Below, in pieces: positions 37,320-49,188 of a stretch of DNA of 64,000 bases. Source of the stretch: Jackrogersella multiformis (taxonomy: Eukaryota > Ascomycota > Sordariomycetes > Xylariales > Hypoxylaceae); the NCBI GenBank assembly GCA_902806575.1, contig CADCXD010000001.1, positions 682,001 to 746,000 on the forward strand. Direction: 5' to 3'. The notes beneath the pieces were generated by a model. The model was given only the letters and a program-made list of their open reading frames with translations. It did not search any database and was not told the origin of the DNA. Position numbers and translations under genes: made by a program. How positions within the stretch are numbered: position 1 is the stretch's first letter; each line of letters begins with the position of its first letter.

Positions 37320-38166
37320 TTATTTAGATCGGGTTATGTGAGAATTTAGCCTTGGGTGGTTGGGAGCGCGCAGTATTGGAATGAAGCATTTTGTGCCTTT
37401 GAGATGTCTGTTTTGCCTGTAATCCCTTCGGTAGAAACTAGAAAGCGACTGAATTGACATAACTATTATGCCCCTCAAATGTCGCCAAGTACACATAATG
37501 ATATCCCAGAGTTTATCGAATAATGTTGATACGTCTGGATTAAGGCCTTAAGTTGGAACTCCAGGTCACAATACTTTTCGTTTGGCCCCAACACATGATC
37601 CCATTCATATAATAGCTGCTGTGTCCTGATATCTGATATACGATGTAGATGTCAGCCGAAAAAGGGGTGTGATGATTCGGGATAGTATTCAATGAAGGGA
37701 AAAGATTAAACCAATGGAAAGGGAAGGGTTAACTTATAAAACCTAGGTACTAACCGTGATGATGTTGATGATGTTGTTTTTCTTAGGTTTGGGGTTTGAC
37801 ATTACTTTCAAAACGTACAGAATCTTACTTCATCCTTTGGTTACATAATAGCCCCACACGGCCAAAACTCGAGGCACGCCACACAACGAGCTCGCGGAAT
37901 CATCCCTCCCTTAAAGCTATTCCCAACCATCCTACCCTTATCGCCATCGAGTTTCCTCACACAGGACCGTAGCCCAACGTGATAATTATTGTGGCGGGTG
38001 TACGATGGGACTTCGCTATGGTGGGTTCTGGCTGGACCAATTCTATAGGGGGGATTTATTGGATATCCGGCAATTCTAGTCCAGGTTTCAGCTGAACCCT
38101 GGTGTAATTGAGATGGTCTTCCGATCCGCCAATCAACGGGTTGGAAATGCTGAGTTTGTATATGGA

Positions 38167-38263
38167 GAAAACTACAATTCGAGTGTTTCCTCGTCCGGTT
38201 CTTAGATATTTTGTATTGGCTCCGCGATGGGAAACCGCGCAGGTTCGAACCCTGCAGTTGTCA
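38167..38263 (+). pseudogene. tRNA-like element with intact T-arm, degenerate elsewhere
   Basis: The 3' half carries a perfect T-arm: stem GCAGG/CCTGC around loop TTCGAAC, with the internal B-box GGTTCGAACCC. It is followed by AGTTGTC, a discriminator A and genomic CCA. An upstream GAAAACT can pair with AGTTGTC at six of seven positions, and a CGAGTG A-box-like piece follows it. The distance between is about 15 nt longer than a Ser-type tRNA, and no clean 5-bp anticodon stem forms. The 3' half most resembles tRNA-Ser. It is either a decayed copy or an unusual intron-containing gene; I favour decay. Confidence 0.35.
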
Positions 38264-38488
38264 CCAAATGCTGGAATAACAAAGATGTTGTTTTTTCTTC
38301 AGTTCCAAGGTTCCAAGGTAAAGTCAAGTTCAATTGAAACGGAGATCATAAAGTTTCTCTTAATCTTATTAGCCACCTGACCCACAGCACCTAACTAGGA
38401 TCTGACATTTACCTAAGAATGACGTCACATGATCAGCCACACGCCACTTTTTGAGACGGCTAAACCAGGTAACCCCCTTTTCATCTTT

Positions 38489-38560
38489 ACCCTACCCCTA
38501 ACCCATACAGGGGTTAGGGTTATCAACCCAACCCTAAACCCAGCCCTAACCCTTAACCCA
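38489..38560. repeat. Interstitial telomere-like repeat tract with an inverted junction
   Basis: Several degenerate CCCTAA units (CCCCTAACCC, CCCTAAACCC, CCCTAACCC, CTTAACCC) lie together and include one opposite-orientation block, GGGGTTAGGGTT at about 38510-38521. The junction CCCCTAACCC-ATACA-GGGGTTAGGG is palindrome-like. Fungal telomeres are TTAGGG repeats, so this is an internal telomere-like tract. Confidence 0.6.
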
Positions 38561-38631
38561 TCATCCACCTCACCTAAAAGAGGCATTCTATTGATCAAGA
38601 AGTTATCCCAAATAAGGGCATCCCGCGAAGC

Positions 38632-41056
38632 CTAACCAGAGACACCAATACAGTAATCCTCACCAGCTTGAAAGAGTAGGTTACAATTCTCTCCATTAGA
38701 CCCCAGGATAGAATTCCAAGCATATAATTGCTGGGTTGTGATGCCGTTGTCGCTGGCGAACTTGCTGCAGTAGTCGCCTTTCTCCGCCTCCTTAAACTTG
38801 TTGCAGGTCGCAATGATACCGCTCTGGGTTGGCAGGGACGTTGTACTTGATGTGGTCGTTGAAGGCATAGATGAAGTGCTAGTAGTCGTGGTGGTACTGC
38901 CACTCCCGCCATTTACTTCGACACAGTAATCGTAACTGAGGAAGGTTAGCGCATATCATATCAAACTGAATATGATCAGGGGCATTTATACTAACCCAAG
39001 CCAAAATTGAGTGGTACAATTGTGACCATCTGGATATCCCAATATAGGATTCCATGTGGTGAAGTCGGCCATGCTGATTTTGAACGATTGTGTGAAGCCG
39101 AAGCAGGTGTCGTTCGAGCCGGCGTAGGCGAACTTGGTGCAGTCGGATGCTATACCCGCCTGTGTGGGAGCGGCGGCGGTGCTGTTTGTGGTCGGAACAA
39201 CGCCCACAGGGCCTTGGCCTCCGCGGGTTTGGCTGGAATCGTCGGTGTTGGTGCCATTGATAGGGGCAGGGAGAGTGTAGGTGCCCCCCGGGGGACTGAG
39301 ATATTAAGGGTGATTAGTGAGACTTGATTTCAGTGGGAAGTGGGGCGTATATTTACGAGGAGCAAATATATTGACCAGCTGTTAAGTTATCACAGAGGCC
39401 GATGATGTTGGGATTCCAGGACTGGAATAAGGTTATTGTTATGTTGAGAGTGCTACTAGAATATGCGGTTGCAAGGCTATTGCAGGTGTCTCCGCCGTTG
39501 ACTTGCTTGAGAGTGCATGCACTTGGTAAGCAGGTGGTGTTGGATATTGTACAATCATCCGAATTTGTAGATGCCTGAAGGTCTCCTGTTGTTACTCCGT
39601 ATTGCTGGGATATACTGTCACAACCAGAGCTGCTGGGATTCAAAATTTGACCAGTGCAGTTCCCAGAACTCGTGCCTGGAGCACTCGAGTTGTTCGCTGG
39701 ATCTGTTCCCGGTGGAAGAAAGGTAGCATTAGGAGCTGCAGAATAGCCTGGCAGAGCCCGGACAATACTCTCAGGCATGCTGATTTGGCAAACGTATTGG
39801 ATATCTTGATATTGCTCAATCAGATAATCGGAGTAGTCAGTATCCGGGAGGAAGAGCGAATTGATACGATGCCACATGACGGTCAGAAAACAAGGGCTGC
39901 AAAGCTGTTCTAGAGAGTTAGAATACCTTATTTAGAGAGAAAAGATGTGGAAAAGGTTAGTAAGAGTTTCCACTGCTAGCCTGGATGTATTATATGCTTC
40001 TGAACGGTGAACGCTAAAGCGAGAATTATATAACCTATCCCGTATCATTACGAGCAGGTAAGGTAGATATACCTATTTCATATTCATATGGCTGCTGTCA
40101 CTCTTACTAACCCTCTTTATCGTACTCACAACAGTATCATAGTAAAGGTTGGCCTCAAATCTACAGTCAGCATAATTACAACAGTGACTAGAAGATGAGG
40201 AAATACCATTCTGTTCATGGAATCAGAATCCGTGCAGAAAACACTAGATGGGTCAGAAACGCAGTCTAGCTCAGCTTCAACTCCAGTCCAGTTTTGGGAT
40301 TCAAGAAAACACCAGGTTGGTCCTTGGTAATAGGCGGGGTCAGTGATGTTGTCCGGGCCGTAAGGGAGATCGGTCCCATCACTAGACGGCGCAACATCGT
40401 TTGGATCGAAAAGAGGATTTCCGGACGTGGCATCTACCTGAGCAGTAGAATTTTCGTTACCGAGATCGTCGTCCACAAGGCTTGCGTCATTGGTTGTCGG
40501 GTCGCTAGTATAGTTGAAAGGCAAATTACTAATAGTCGTGTTAGATCGATTCGATTTTCATTAGGAATTCATTCGCATCGTTACATACTCGGACTTTAAA
40601 CATGCCATCGTGATACCCTCGACGTAGCGGAGAGCTACTGAATCCACCGGAACCAACTTGCTTGCAACATTGTACGTCTGACCAGTGCAAGCATCTCCGA
40701 CATTACCAACCCACGTACTACTGTCATCGATACAGCTTGAAGTACATAGGGTTGTGATGTTGTCTTCAGACCAGTAGTAGTTATCAATTTGACCGACCAT
40801 GCGATAAAGATCAGAGTCACAGTTGAGAGTCGCGTTCCTAAAGATGCAATCAGTAATTTTTTCAGCCGTAAATAATTATTAATACATAAAAGTTTACCTA
40901 CATAGCAATGACACATTCTTCCGTCCACCCAAGCTGCGTAGCAAGGCTTCCGGCGTTAATCGCCGGAAACATATTGAAGGAAACGGTATCTTGAGCCATG
41001 ACATTGGCAGCAAAAAGCATAATCCAAAGACCGCCAGTAAAGTACATTGTCTCCAT
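38632..41056 (-). CDS. Large secreted LysM-domain protein
   Basis: Seven exons (41056-40902, 40837-40589, 40528-40207, 40153-40130, 39904-39357, 39295-38996, 38935-38632) give 633 residues. A signal peptide (ending VMAQ) leads into a Cys-rich N-terminal region typical of large fungal LysM proteins (QIDNYYWSEDN, ANLYYDTV, LCSPCFLTVM, PDTDYSDYLIEQYQD). The C-terminal half contains LysM-like repeats at about residues 334-432 (one degenerate, one good with FQSWNPNI), 484-537 (DFTTWNPILG) and 583-630 (LYAWNSILG), joined by Thr/Ser/Pro-rich linkers. LysM modules bind chitin oligomers, acting in self-protection or masking of host recognition. A 24-nt exon (40130-40153) is required to keep the conserved ANLYYDTV-LCSPC join. 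It is divergently paired with a chitinase across 843 bp. Confidence 0.85.
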
Positions 41057-41899
41057 CTCTGATCGAAGGAAGTCAAATGATAAAGGAACCAAGGAAATAT
41101 GAATTATTCAACCTAAGACTCCTGAAGACTCAAAAGAGGTGGTAGGTTAGGGTCGAGGTCAAACAAAGGGGGAAGGGCGATACTTTGGGACTGTCGCCGG
41201 CTTCGAAGTCATCTTTCTTCAGCAAGCCGAGGCCGGAGAGTACCCTAGGTAGGTAGTCTATTTGCAACCTTATAGCTGGGTAGTTTACGCTGCAGAATAT
41301 TGTAGCAGCTGGCGTGAGCCTTACTCACTGACCTTGCTCTATTAAAAGATGAGGCTTACTGGCGTTTTTCTTAGGTTGTATCTAACACTGAATATAGTAT
41401 TATCGAATAGTCAGCGGCATACGATTAATTGAAAATATATTAGAAGATGCATTTCGGTAACAGTAAATATCTACAAGTGACCAATAAGGTGATTGTCGAG
41501 GCTTTCAGGATTCAATCTTACATCAGCTAGCGGTTATATCTGAAACTAGGGTGTATGATATACCCTATTTTCATCTAGTCGAATAGACATATTTAGTTCG
41601 CTTTTTTATTACAGGGGAAGACAGGATATTAAAATCTACTTCACAAGCTACAAGAGAGGCTGACTGAGACCGACCTTCTTTCTCACCGGTCCATGTTCGA
41701 CCTTGAGTAAGTCCCACACATGAATATCAGTGTAACGGTCCCGTCAGGGGCCCCGAGGTGTTCCTCTTTCGGCGTGTATTAGTAAGAGCATAACCTATGT
41801 CTCGAGATGGCCAGTATCAATATCACCCTGCTCTGACCTCTCTTGTTGGAGCCGAGCTCTCTCTTATCACATTGTTTGACATTCATTGCCCTTGACAGT
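41057..41899. promoter_or_regulatory. Bidirectional promoter region between LysM protein and chitinase
   Basis: The two genes start head to head across 843 bp with no other gene between. The region is AT-rich with one TACCTAGGTAGG copy near 41245. Shared regulation is inferred from arrangement alone; no specific operator was identified. Confidence 0.5.
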
Positions 41900-44800
41900 A
41901 TGGTTGTCCTATTCTTCAAAGTTTTCCTGCTCGGGGCAGCCTTGAGTGCTGTTGTCGTAGCGTCTCCTATTGAGGCTCGCTCTCCTAACCATGACTTCTC
42001 ACTTATTCCTCGAGCCCTTCCTATTGGCACTTGTGACTCCAACACGCCTTGTCCGAACGGTGCTTGTTGTGGCAGTAACGGACTATGTGGATATTCACCA
42101 GATGAATGTGGTACGGGATGCACATCTAATTGCGGTGCCAAAGCAGCATGCGGTCAATACGGCACGCCTGGACAGCAGACGTGCCCTCTCAATGTCTGCT
42201 GTTCAAAATTCGGGTAAGTCATATGGAAAATTTATTGTTCTACTCTCCATAATTATAAAACAACACTAATATTTCTCTCAGATTTTGTGGTAGCACCACG
42301 GATTTTTGCGATACAGCATCGGGATGTCAGGATGGCTTCGGCTCATGTGGCGATGCGCCTAAGCCCTCTTGCTCAAGTCCAGGGGTGAGCAAGCGCACCG
42401 TAGGCTACTATGAGTCATGGGCGTCTACTCGAAAGTGTCAAAGTGTAAGACCTCTATATAGAAAGTCTAATTATTCGTTCTAATCTCGCCAAGGTACTAC
42501 CCGAAGACCTCAATCTAGCTGGCTTCACTCATGTCAACTTTGCGTTTGCTTTCTTTGACCCCGATACGTTCCAGATTTCTCCAATGGATTCAAACTCCGC
42601 CACCCTATACCACCGCTTCACTAATTTGAAGGAAACCTACAGCGGCCTCCAGACCTGGATCTCTGTCGGTGGGTGGTCATTCACAGATCCAGGACCAACA
42701 AGACAGGCCTTCTCTACTATGTCCAGCACTGCTGCAAACCGCCAAAAGTTCATATCCGGTGTCTTGTCGTTCATGAATACTTACGGGTTTGACGGAATGG
42801 ACATAGATTGGGTAAGTTCAAATCGCCTCGATATATCACTAGGTTATATCACACGGCCTAACAGTTTATTTAGGAGTATCCCGGTGCAGATGACCGTGGA
42901 GGTGTGCCAGCGGATACCGCAAATTTCGTAACTCTAGTGAAAGAGTTGAAAGAAGGCTTGGGTTCGAAAGGTCTGACCGTGACGTTGCCAACGAGCTACT
43001 GGTATCTGCAACACTTCGACGTCAAAGCAATGCAAGAATATGTAGATTGGTCTGCTTGCTCTCCCCTTCAGAGAGTTACTCTCGCTGATAACTTCCAGGT
43101 TCAACCTCATGTCGTATGACCTGCACGGAACATGGGACGCTGATTCGCAGTTCGTTGGCCCCTATATCGCGCCTCATACAAATTTGACAGAAATCGATTT
43201 GGGCTTGGGACTTCTGTGGCGTGCAGGCGTGGATTCATCCAAAGTTGTCCTTGGGCAAGGCTGGGTAGGTTTAAATATTCTCTAAATCATCGGTATTGAG
43301 TACTAAGACGTAGTAGTACGGCCGGTCGTTCACCTTAAAGGATTCTTCATGTAATGTGCCAAATGGAGTATGCCAATTCAGCGGCGGTGCCGATCCTGGG
43401 CCTTGTTCCATTACGGCTGGTATCCTCGATTACCAGGAGATCACCGATGTTATTAGCCAACACAATCTGAATCCGACTTGGGATAAGACCGCTGGAGTCA
43501 AATGGATTACCTGGAATAACAACCAGTGGGTGTCGTACGACGACGACGACACTTTTGCACAAAAGAAGGTGAGTTTCCCAAGTCCAAGATGCTAAAATCT
43601 GCTTATGACTGACTATAAAGTCGTTCGCCAATGACCGATGTCTCGGTGGCATGATGGTGTGGGCTATTGATCAGAAGGACCAATCTTCGTCAAACAATCT
43701 GGCCTCAGGTGTTACTCAAGATCAACAGGCTAGTGCCAAACAATCTTCTGCGGACCAGGCGGCCAAACTGACATGCTACACAACGGACTGCAATGCCAAA
43801 TGCAAGAAGGGCACAAATCAGGTCACTCAGATGAACGGTCAGCCTGGCCAGCTATCTACTAGGTTAGTACCAATCATACCAAGGGGTGGTAGAGAGAGTT
43901 GCTTGCAGTTGAAATATGGACATCTCCGGACACTCAACGCTGTATTTGGCTTCGAATTTTCCTCTTCTATATAACTAATAACCGCTAAAACGAAGAAAGT
44001 TAATTCGTGTCTAAGCTGCAACCACATTTTGCCACTCCCCCTTTTTCCTCACTCAGACCGCTAAGACTTACGAATTGATAGCGGCCGTTGCCCCAGCGGA
44101 CAATACAGAAACCTCTGTTGCAATGACGGTACCACTATGGGCAAATGCCAATGGCGCGGATATCGTGGGATGGGCTTGTCGTGTATCTCTGGTTGCGCAG
44201 ACGGTATGTACCCCTGTCCAATGATCTCTAGATTTTACTAATGTGCTCATGCTAGGCGAGACTGAGCTCGTCACCGATACAAACAATCATAGCGGAAACA
44301 AAGACCAAACATGCAACGGTGGTTTACAATCCTATTGCTGCTCAGGCTTCAAGACACCGCCAACCAAATCAGACCTGGCGCAAAAAGCCGCCGATGCAGC
44401 GAAGGATGCCGCGGAGGCTGCCGCGGAACAATTGGCCCTTGATGTCGCAGCAAAGGCCTTCTGTCGAGTTGCTGTCCCCGCGCTGTTAGCACCCCTAGAA
44501 CTCGTTGAAGATCTCATCCCGTTTGTCGGTAAGTCTCATAAAGCCGGGATCGCACTTACGATTCAAGGCGCTTACGCGTATATAAACAGGTTGGATCCTA
44601 GATGCTGCCGAGATCGCGGCAACCCCAGAACTTATCCAGCTCTGCGCCAAAGGCATCGAAAAAGAAGGCAAGGCCGAGTTCAAAGTCTTCGGAAAAAAGA
44701 AGACTCTCTCCTTAGCAACTAAGACGAAACCGGTCTCTACGAGGCCGCCATCTTCTAGCCACAGCTCGTTGTCCACGAGCTCCGCCAACTGCAAGCGAGC

Positions 44801-45948
44801 GGATAGCGGCGATAATTGCGGCAGACCACGGCGTAATGGTCCCGATCTCTACGAGGTTTCAGCTTCAACAACTATCCAGCCGCCTGCGATTACTTCGACC
44901 TGCCGTGGTAACAATTGGTTACAGCCGTGCCTACACTACAGCTCTGTAATTAGCCGGCATCCGAGTTTCAAGACCTTAAAATGCCCCGAGGAGAGCAGAG
45001 CAAATCCGAATCGGCCATGGAGAAACCGGTGGTATGCCGATCACCACTCGGAGTGGTAAGAAGATCATTCAACATTATGATACCTAAATGTTAACATATA
45101 ACACTAGGTTCAGCGGCTTCATGCAGCAAGCCAATGTGAACTGTCAGGCCGACGAATATCCGCCTGCTGCGTTCCAGCAAGGCGCTATAAGCCCCAAGCA
45201 ATATATTCGCTTTGCTCCAGGACTTCAAAACGGGGGTGCTGGCTCCCTGTTCGGGCTGGCCTTCTGTAGGTTCGATGCCCGTGGCAATCTCCCTGTCGAG
45301 ACGCTCGACACGAGCTACGTTAGCGACCGAGTAGTGGGAGGTCTGAAAAGAAGGGTCATCAAGTACTCCGCGCGAACCACACGTAGTGCGGTTGTGATCG
45401 ATTTCGACGCCGATGTTAGAGACCCGGACGGCCAAGCGGGTTTATCGGTAAACCCTTGCTGGCCGGAAGTGCTCCTAGAAGATCCTGGTTTCGCATTGCT
45501 CACGGATGACGTATACTACAATGCCTACCCAGTTGCTAAGGCGTATGCCAAAAATTACGTGACAACCATTCCGGCAGACGTGCTTCTTAATCATAAGCCC
45601 CAGCCGGGATATAGGAAACGTGACGAAGACTCCCATGACCTGGACCCCGATGCCTGGGTGTTCGACGACGGAAACAGTACTCGGCCAGTTACGGATGTGG
45701 AATTGGCGGATGAAATGTGTATTCTGCGATGCAGTTCGTCTGACTGTGATGACGAGATGCAGGCCTTGGATATTGAAACGGCGATTGTTATACAACCTGA
45801 GGCAAGCGGATCCCCCCAAGAAATCCGGACTGCGATAGCATCCACGACAGAGTTGGCAATAGAAGAAGTCGCTACTTCAGTGGACGGCCCTTCCGCTGGC
45901 AGCGGTGCCGGTGGGATACTTGCGCAACCACGGGCGACAGGTTCATGA
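41900..45948 (+). CDS. Modular GH18 chitinase, killer-toxin alpha-subunit-like (subgroup C)
   Basis: Eleven exons (41900-42213, 42282-42444, 42494-42811, 42874-43049, 43099-43264, 43317-43568, 43621-43862, 44082-44203, 44256-44528, 44590-45055, 45108-45948) give 1110 residues. The order is: signal peptide; two hevein-like CBM18 chitin-binding modules (about residues 41-75 and 85-120, paired CC and GxCG patterns); GH18 catalytic domain (SVGG at 216-219, DGMDIDWE at 259-266 with catalytic Glu266, WAID near 477); a further Cys-rich module; an Ala-rich helix; Ser/Thr linkers; and a C-terminal region with a DEYP motif at 846-849. The DIDW/E codons are split by an intron. Enzymes of this subgroup are secreted, degrade chitin and usually sit beside LysM genes, as here. 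The acceptor at 44082 was chosen by frame and motif continuity. Confidence 0.87.
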
Positions 45949-46026
45949 TAAATAGCGTCAGAAAATAGTTCAATTTACTGGCACCATTCAGAAGGCAGTG
46001 AGACCTCATGCCAGCCCTTAAGTTAA

Positions 46027-46970
46027 TCATATATCTTCGTCGAATAGTGCCGCATCCTGATTTACTTCATCCATTAGTCGCCTCTCCTCCGCATCCTTCT
46101 TTTTCTCCAGTTCCAACAATTCGGCTCTGCATAGTTCCTTGTCGAAGTGATCCGGCCATCCGTGACTGAGATACGCGTTGTAAATATCCTACAAAATTTA
46201 AATTAGTGTTCCTTCGTAAGGTCAGCTCAGAAGGACTAAGCTTTTGAACTTACCGCTACATGCCGTCTCTCCAATGCTCTCGCCTTATGCTGCTCCCTGT
46301 CAAGCTCACTCTCATTCTCATTATCACGGCTGGTTTCATCTTGAACATGCCACGGCTCCAGCTGCTCTTGCTGCATAAGTTCCTCTGCTTCGGCGTTCGA
46401 CCCGGCACGACTATAGAATCTCCCTGTCACTGGCTGGCCGATCGGGTTGGGTGCCAACATCCACACCAATTTCTCATACCTTCGCGCCCAAGTGTCCAAG
46501 AATTCCGTGATGGGTGACGTGCGATGAGCTTTCCATTTGTCTGCTTCTGGTAGGGCTTCGTAGTCCTCGTAAGGCGATACGATATGAGATCCAGTGTGAC
46601 TAAATTCAGTTATGGTGCCTTCGTTGGTATCCAGAATTAAAGATGTACCTTCTCGGTCGACGCTGTGGGTCAGGTAGATGCAATGGGCCGGGAGGGGGTA
46701 AATTTCTTCGCCCGTTTGGTTGACAAAATCAGAGTAGCAGATCGGAACTGTTTCCCAGTGAATAAGGAGTGGATCGGAAGGGCTCTCCGGGCGGAGATAT
46801 GGGAGGTGGCGAAGTAGATCGAGGACGGTTTCATTTTTCCTCTGGACGTTGATGGAATTCCAGCCGTTTAAAGGTGGTATGATGAGTGCGCTGTTGTTTA
46901 GATATGGGTGGCGAATAATTTCTTGATAAAATCTAAGGACGGCGTTGACGGTCTCATCGCGGGAATACAT
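46027..46970 (-). CDS. Conserved fungal hypothetical protein (292 residues)
   Basis: Two exons (46970-46254 and 46188-46027) joined in phase 0 by GTAAGT...TGTAG. Conserved-looking segments include MYSRDETVNAVLRFYQEII, PPLNGWNSINV, LLRHLPYLRP, LIHWETVPICYSDF, DKWKAHRTSPITEFLDTW and YEKLVWMLAPNPIGQP. The end is an acidic/Gln-rich helix followed by DIYNAYLSHGWPDHFDKE and a charged Lys/Glu helix ending FDEDI. I remember the same layout in many Sordariomycete proteins of unknown function. No signal peptide or membrane segment; probably cytosolic or nuclear. It converges with the chitinase with only about 80 bp between stops. Confidence 0.82.
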
Positions 46971-47988
46971 CTTGACGTGATATTGGCGAGTGATTGTTGT
47001 TGGTTGAATTGGAAATAGGTATGTAACCTTGGCATCGGTCCCGACTTAAGTATTATTTCTATGGGGATGCCGAGATCGGGCTGAAGTGGATTCACCGAGC
47101 GGCAGGCCTATTCCCCGCAAAATCGGGCTGACCGGATGGCGGCTTAGGTGAGCCATATGTTGTGTCACATGACAAGTAGAATAGATCGGCATACGTTGGT
47201 TGCAAAACGATATGCATATGTAGATCCCAGATTGAAATAACCGCACGACACATTTTATTGTAGACTAGGCCTAAGTAAGCTTAGTTGTTAAAGTGCCTAT
47301 ATAGATTACCCCACGGGCAGGCAAGTTTGAAGAAAGGAGATCTGATCTACTATTATAAAGACTTACAATCACAACATCGATGAGCTCCAATCTAGTATAC
47401 CATCATGCATCCATTTCTACTGTAGACAAAAAAAAATGTAACCAAAAAGGTAGGTTAGATATTTTGGGGGAGTCTTGGCTACATTGATCTTGGCTACGGC
47501 TACCTGATTAAAATTTGTACTATCGACTGGATAGTGTACTATGAGTATGACACGCTTATAACTAAGCATCGCAGATGACTACTTCTCTAGATATTAAGCC
47601 AACCATGTTACCTCCATCCTGTAATATCTACCCGCACCACAGCAAAGTAATTACTTGAAGCTAGCGGAATATCATTTTACACCCAGGTAGATACCTAGTC
47701 ACGCTTACAATGTCGCTAGCGATTCTTCCCCGCTCGGCTATTGTTGACGGCGGTGCGCGCAACGACTTCTATGAAAACGTACTGCGGGGAGAAAAATAGC
47801 TACCTATTAATGCCGAGAGTTTTGATATAGCAAAGCTGGCTACTGGGGATATTAACCATTCAATTCCCCCGGCGATCTGTCTTGAACTCGGAGTTAACCA
47901 CGTATTCGATGTAAACCCCAATTGTATTTAATTTGTCTCTAAATAACAAAGAAAACTTCAAATTTTCAAGTGCTTAAACCTGTCCAAA
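46971..47988. other. 1-kb divergent intergenic region
   Basis: Promoter region of the hypothetical protein (left) and the aldo-keto reductase (right). AT-rich, no gene recognised. Confidence 0.5.
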
Positions 47989-49188
47989 ATGGCGGATGAA
48001 AACAAACCACGTATAATCCTTGGTCTCATGGTCCTTGGGCCTGAGGGAAGCCGAGGGGCACGAATGACGAGTCTAGACGATTTCAAACAAGCCCTAGAAA
48101 TCTTCAAGGGACGGGGTTATAATGAGCTCGACACAGCACGTCTGTACATCGGCGGGGAGCAGGAGGCATTCACAAGGCAGGCTGGATGGAAGGAAAAGGG
48201 GTTCACCATAGCCACGAAGATATGGCCGCTTCCTGCAGGATCCCACGCGCCAGAGCCTCTTGAAAGCACGTTCGAAACTTGTCTAAAGGAGCTTGGAACG
48301 GACTTTATAGACGTAAGTACCCCATCGTGGAGTTAAATTGCCTCCAGGGAACGAAGATACAAGCGGTAAGGCTAACACCAATATAGACCCTCTACCTGCA
48401 TTCTCCAGTAAGGAAGCCCTCCTGCTATAAGTTGCAGAGCATAGACAGCAGCGTCTATACTCTATAGCATACTAACCAAGCAAACTGCGCAGGACCGCTC
48501 AGTGCCATTCGCAACAACGCTCGCCGCGGTAGACAAGCTGCACAAAGCGGGCAAGTTCTCGCGGTTCGGCCTGAGCAACTACACCTCCTTCGAGGTGGCC
48601 GAGATCGTCATGACTTGCCAGCACAACGGCTGGGTGCGCCCGACCGTATACCAGGCGATCTACAACTGCCTGATCCGGACGATCGAGGACGAGCTGATCC
48701 CGACGTGCCGCCGGTACGGCATCGCCGTCGACGTGTATAGCCCGACGGGAGGCGGATTTCTTCTCGGGCGGATCGCGTCCAAGGACGCCGACCCGAAGGA
48801 AGGCAGGTTTGCGGCCGGGCCGATGCAGCACCTAACGCGCGGGCGGTACTTCCAAGATGGCCTCATCGAGGGCGCGCGCCTAATCCGCGAAGCCGCCGAG
48901 GCGCGGGGCCTGAGCCCGCTAGAGCTGGCCATGCGCTGGCTGGTGCACCACTCGAAGCTGCAGGTCAGGGACGGGGGACGCGACGGGATTGTGGTTGGCT
49001 TCTCCAACTTGCAGCAGCTGACGGACAATCTCGATTACCTCGAGAAGGGCCCGCTGGACGAGGAGCAGCTCGAAGTGATGGAGAAGGTGTGGCGGGCGGC
49101 TAAGGCCGATCAGGATCTTTATTGGCAGATGCCAATGGTGTATACCTACGATACGAAGCACGTGCTTTTCGGACAGGGAAACAAGTAA
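47989..49188 (+). CDS. Aldo-keto reductase, AKR7 (aflatoxin aldehyde reductase) family
   Basis: Three exons (47989-48312, 48387-48407, 48493-49188) give 346 residues. The catalytic tetrad is visible: Asp48 and Tyr53 in YNELDTARLY, Lys77 in ATKIWP, and His113 in TLYLHSP. That last motif is encoded by a 21-nt middle exon. Further family marks are FGLSNYTSFEVAEI, PTVYQAIYNCLIRTIEDELIP, VDVYSPTGGGFLLGR and the C-terminal Tyr/Phe-rich end. AKR7 enzymes reduce dialdehydes and other reactive carbonyls with NADPH in the cytosol, a detoxifying role. Exon 3 is far more GC-rich than exon 1. Splice sites: GTAAGT/ATAG and GTAAGG/GCAG. Identification strong. Confidence 0.9.

Larger units (their letters stand above)
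37320..38631. other. 1.3-kb spacer with tRNA-like and telomere-like sequence
   Basis: Apart from the tRNA-like element (38167-38263) and the telomere-like tract (38489-38560), both listed separately, no gene is visible. Confidence 0.5.
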
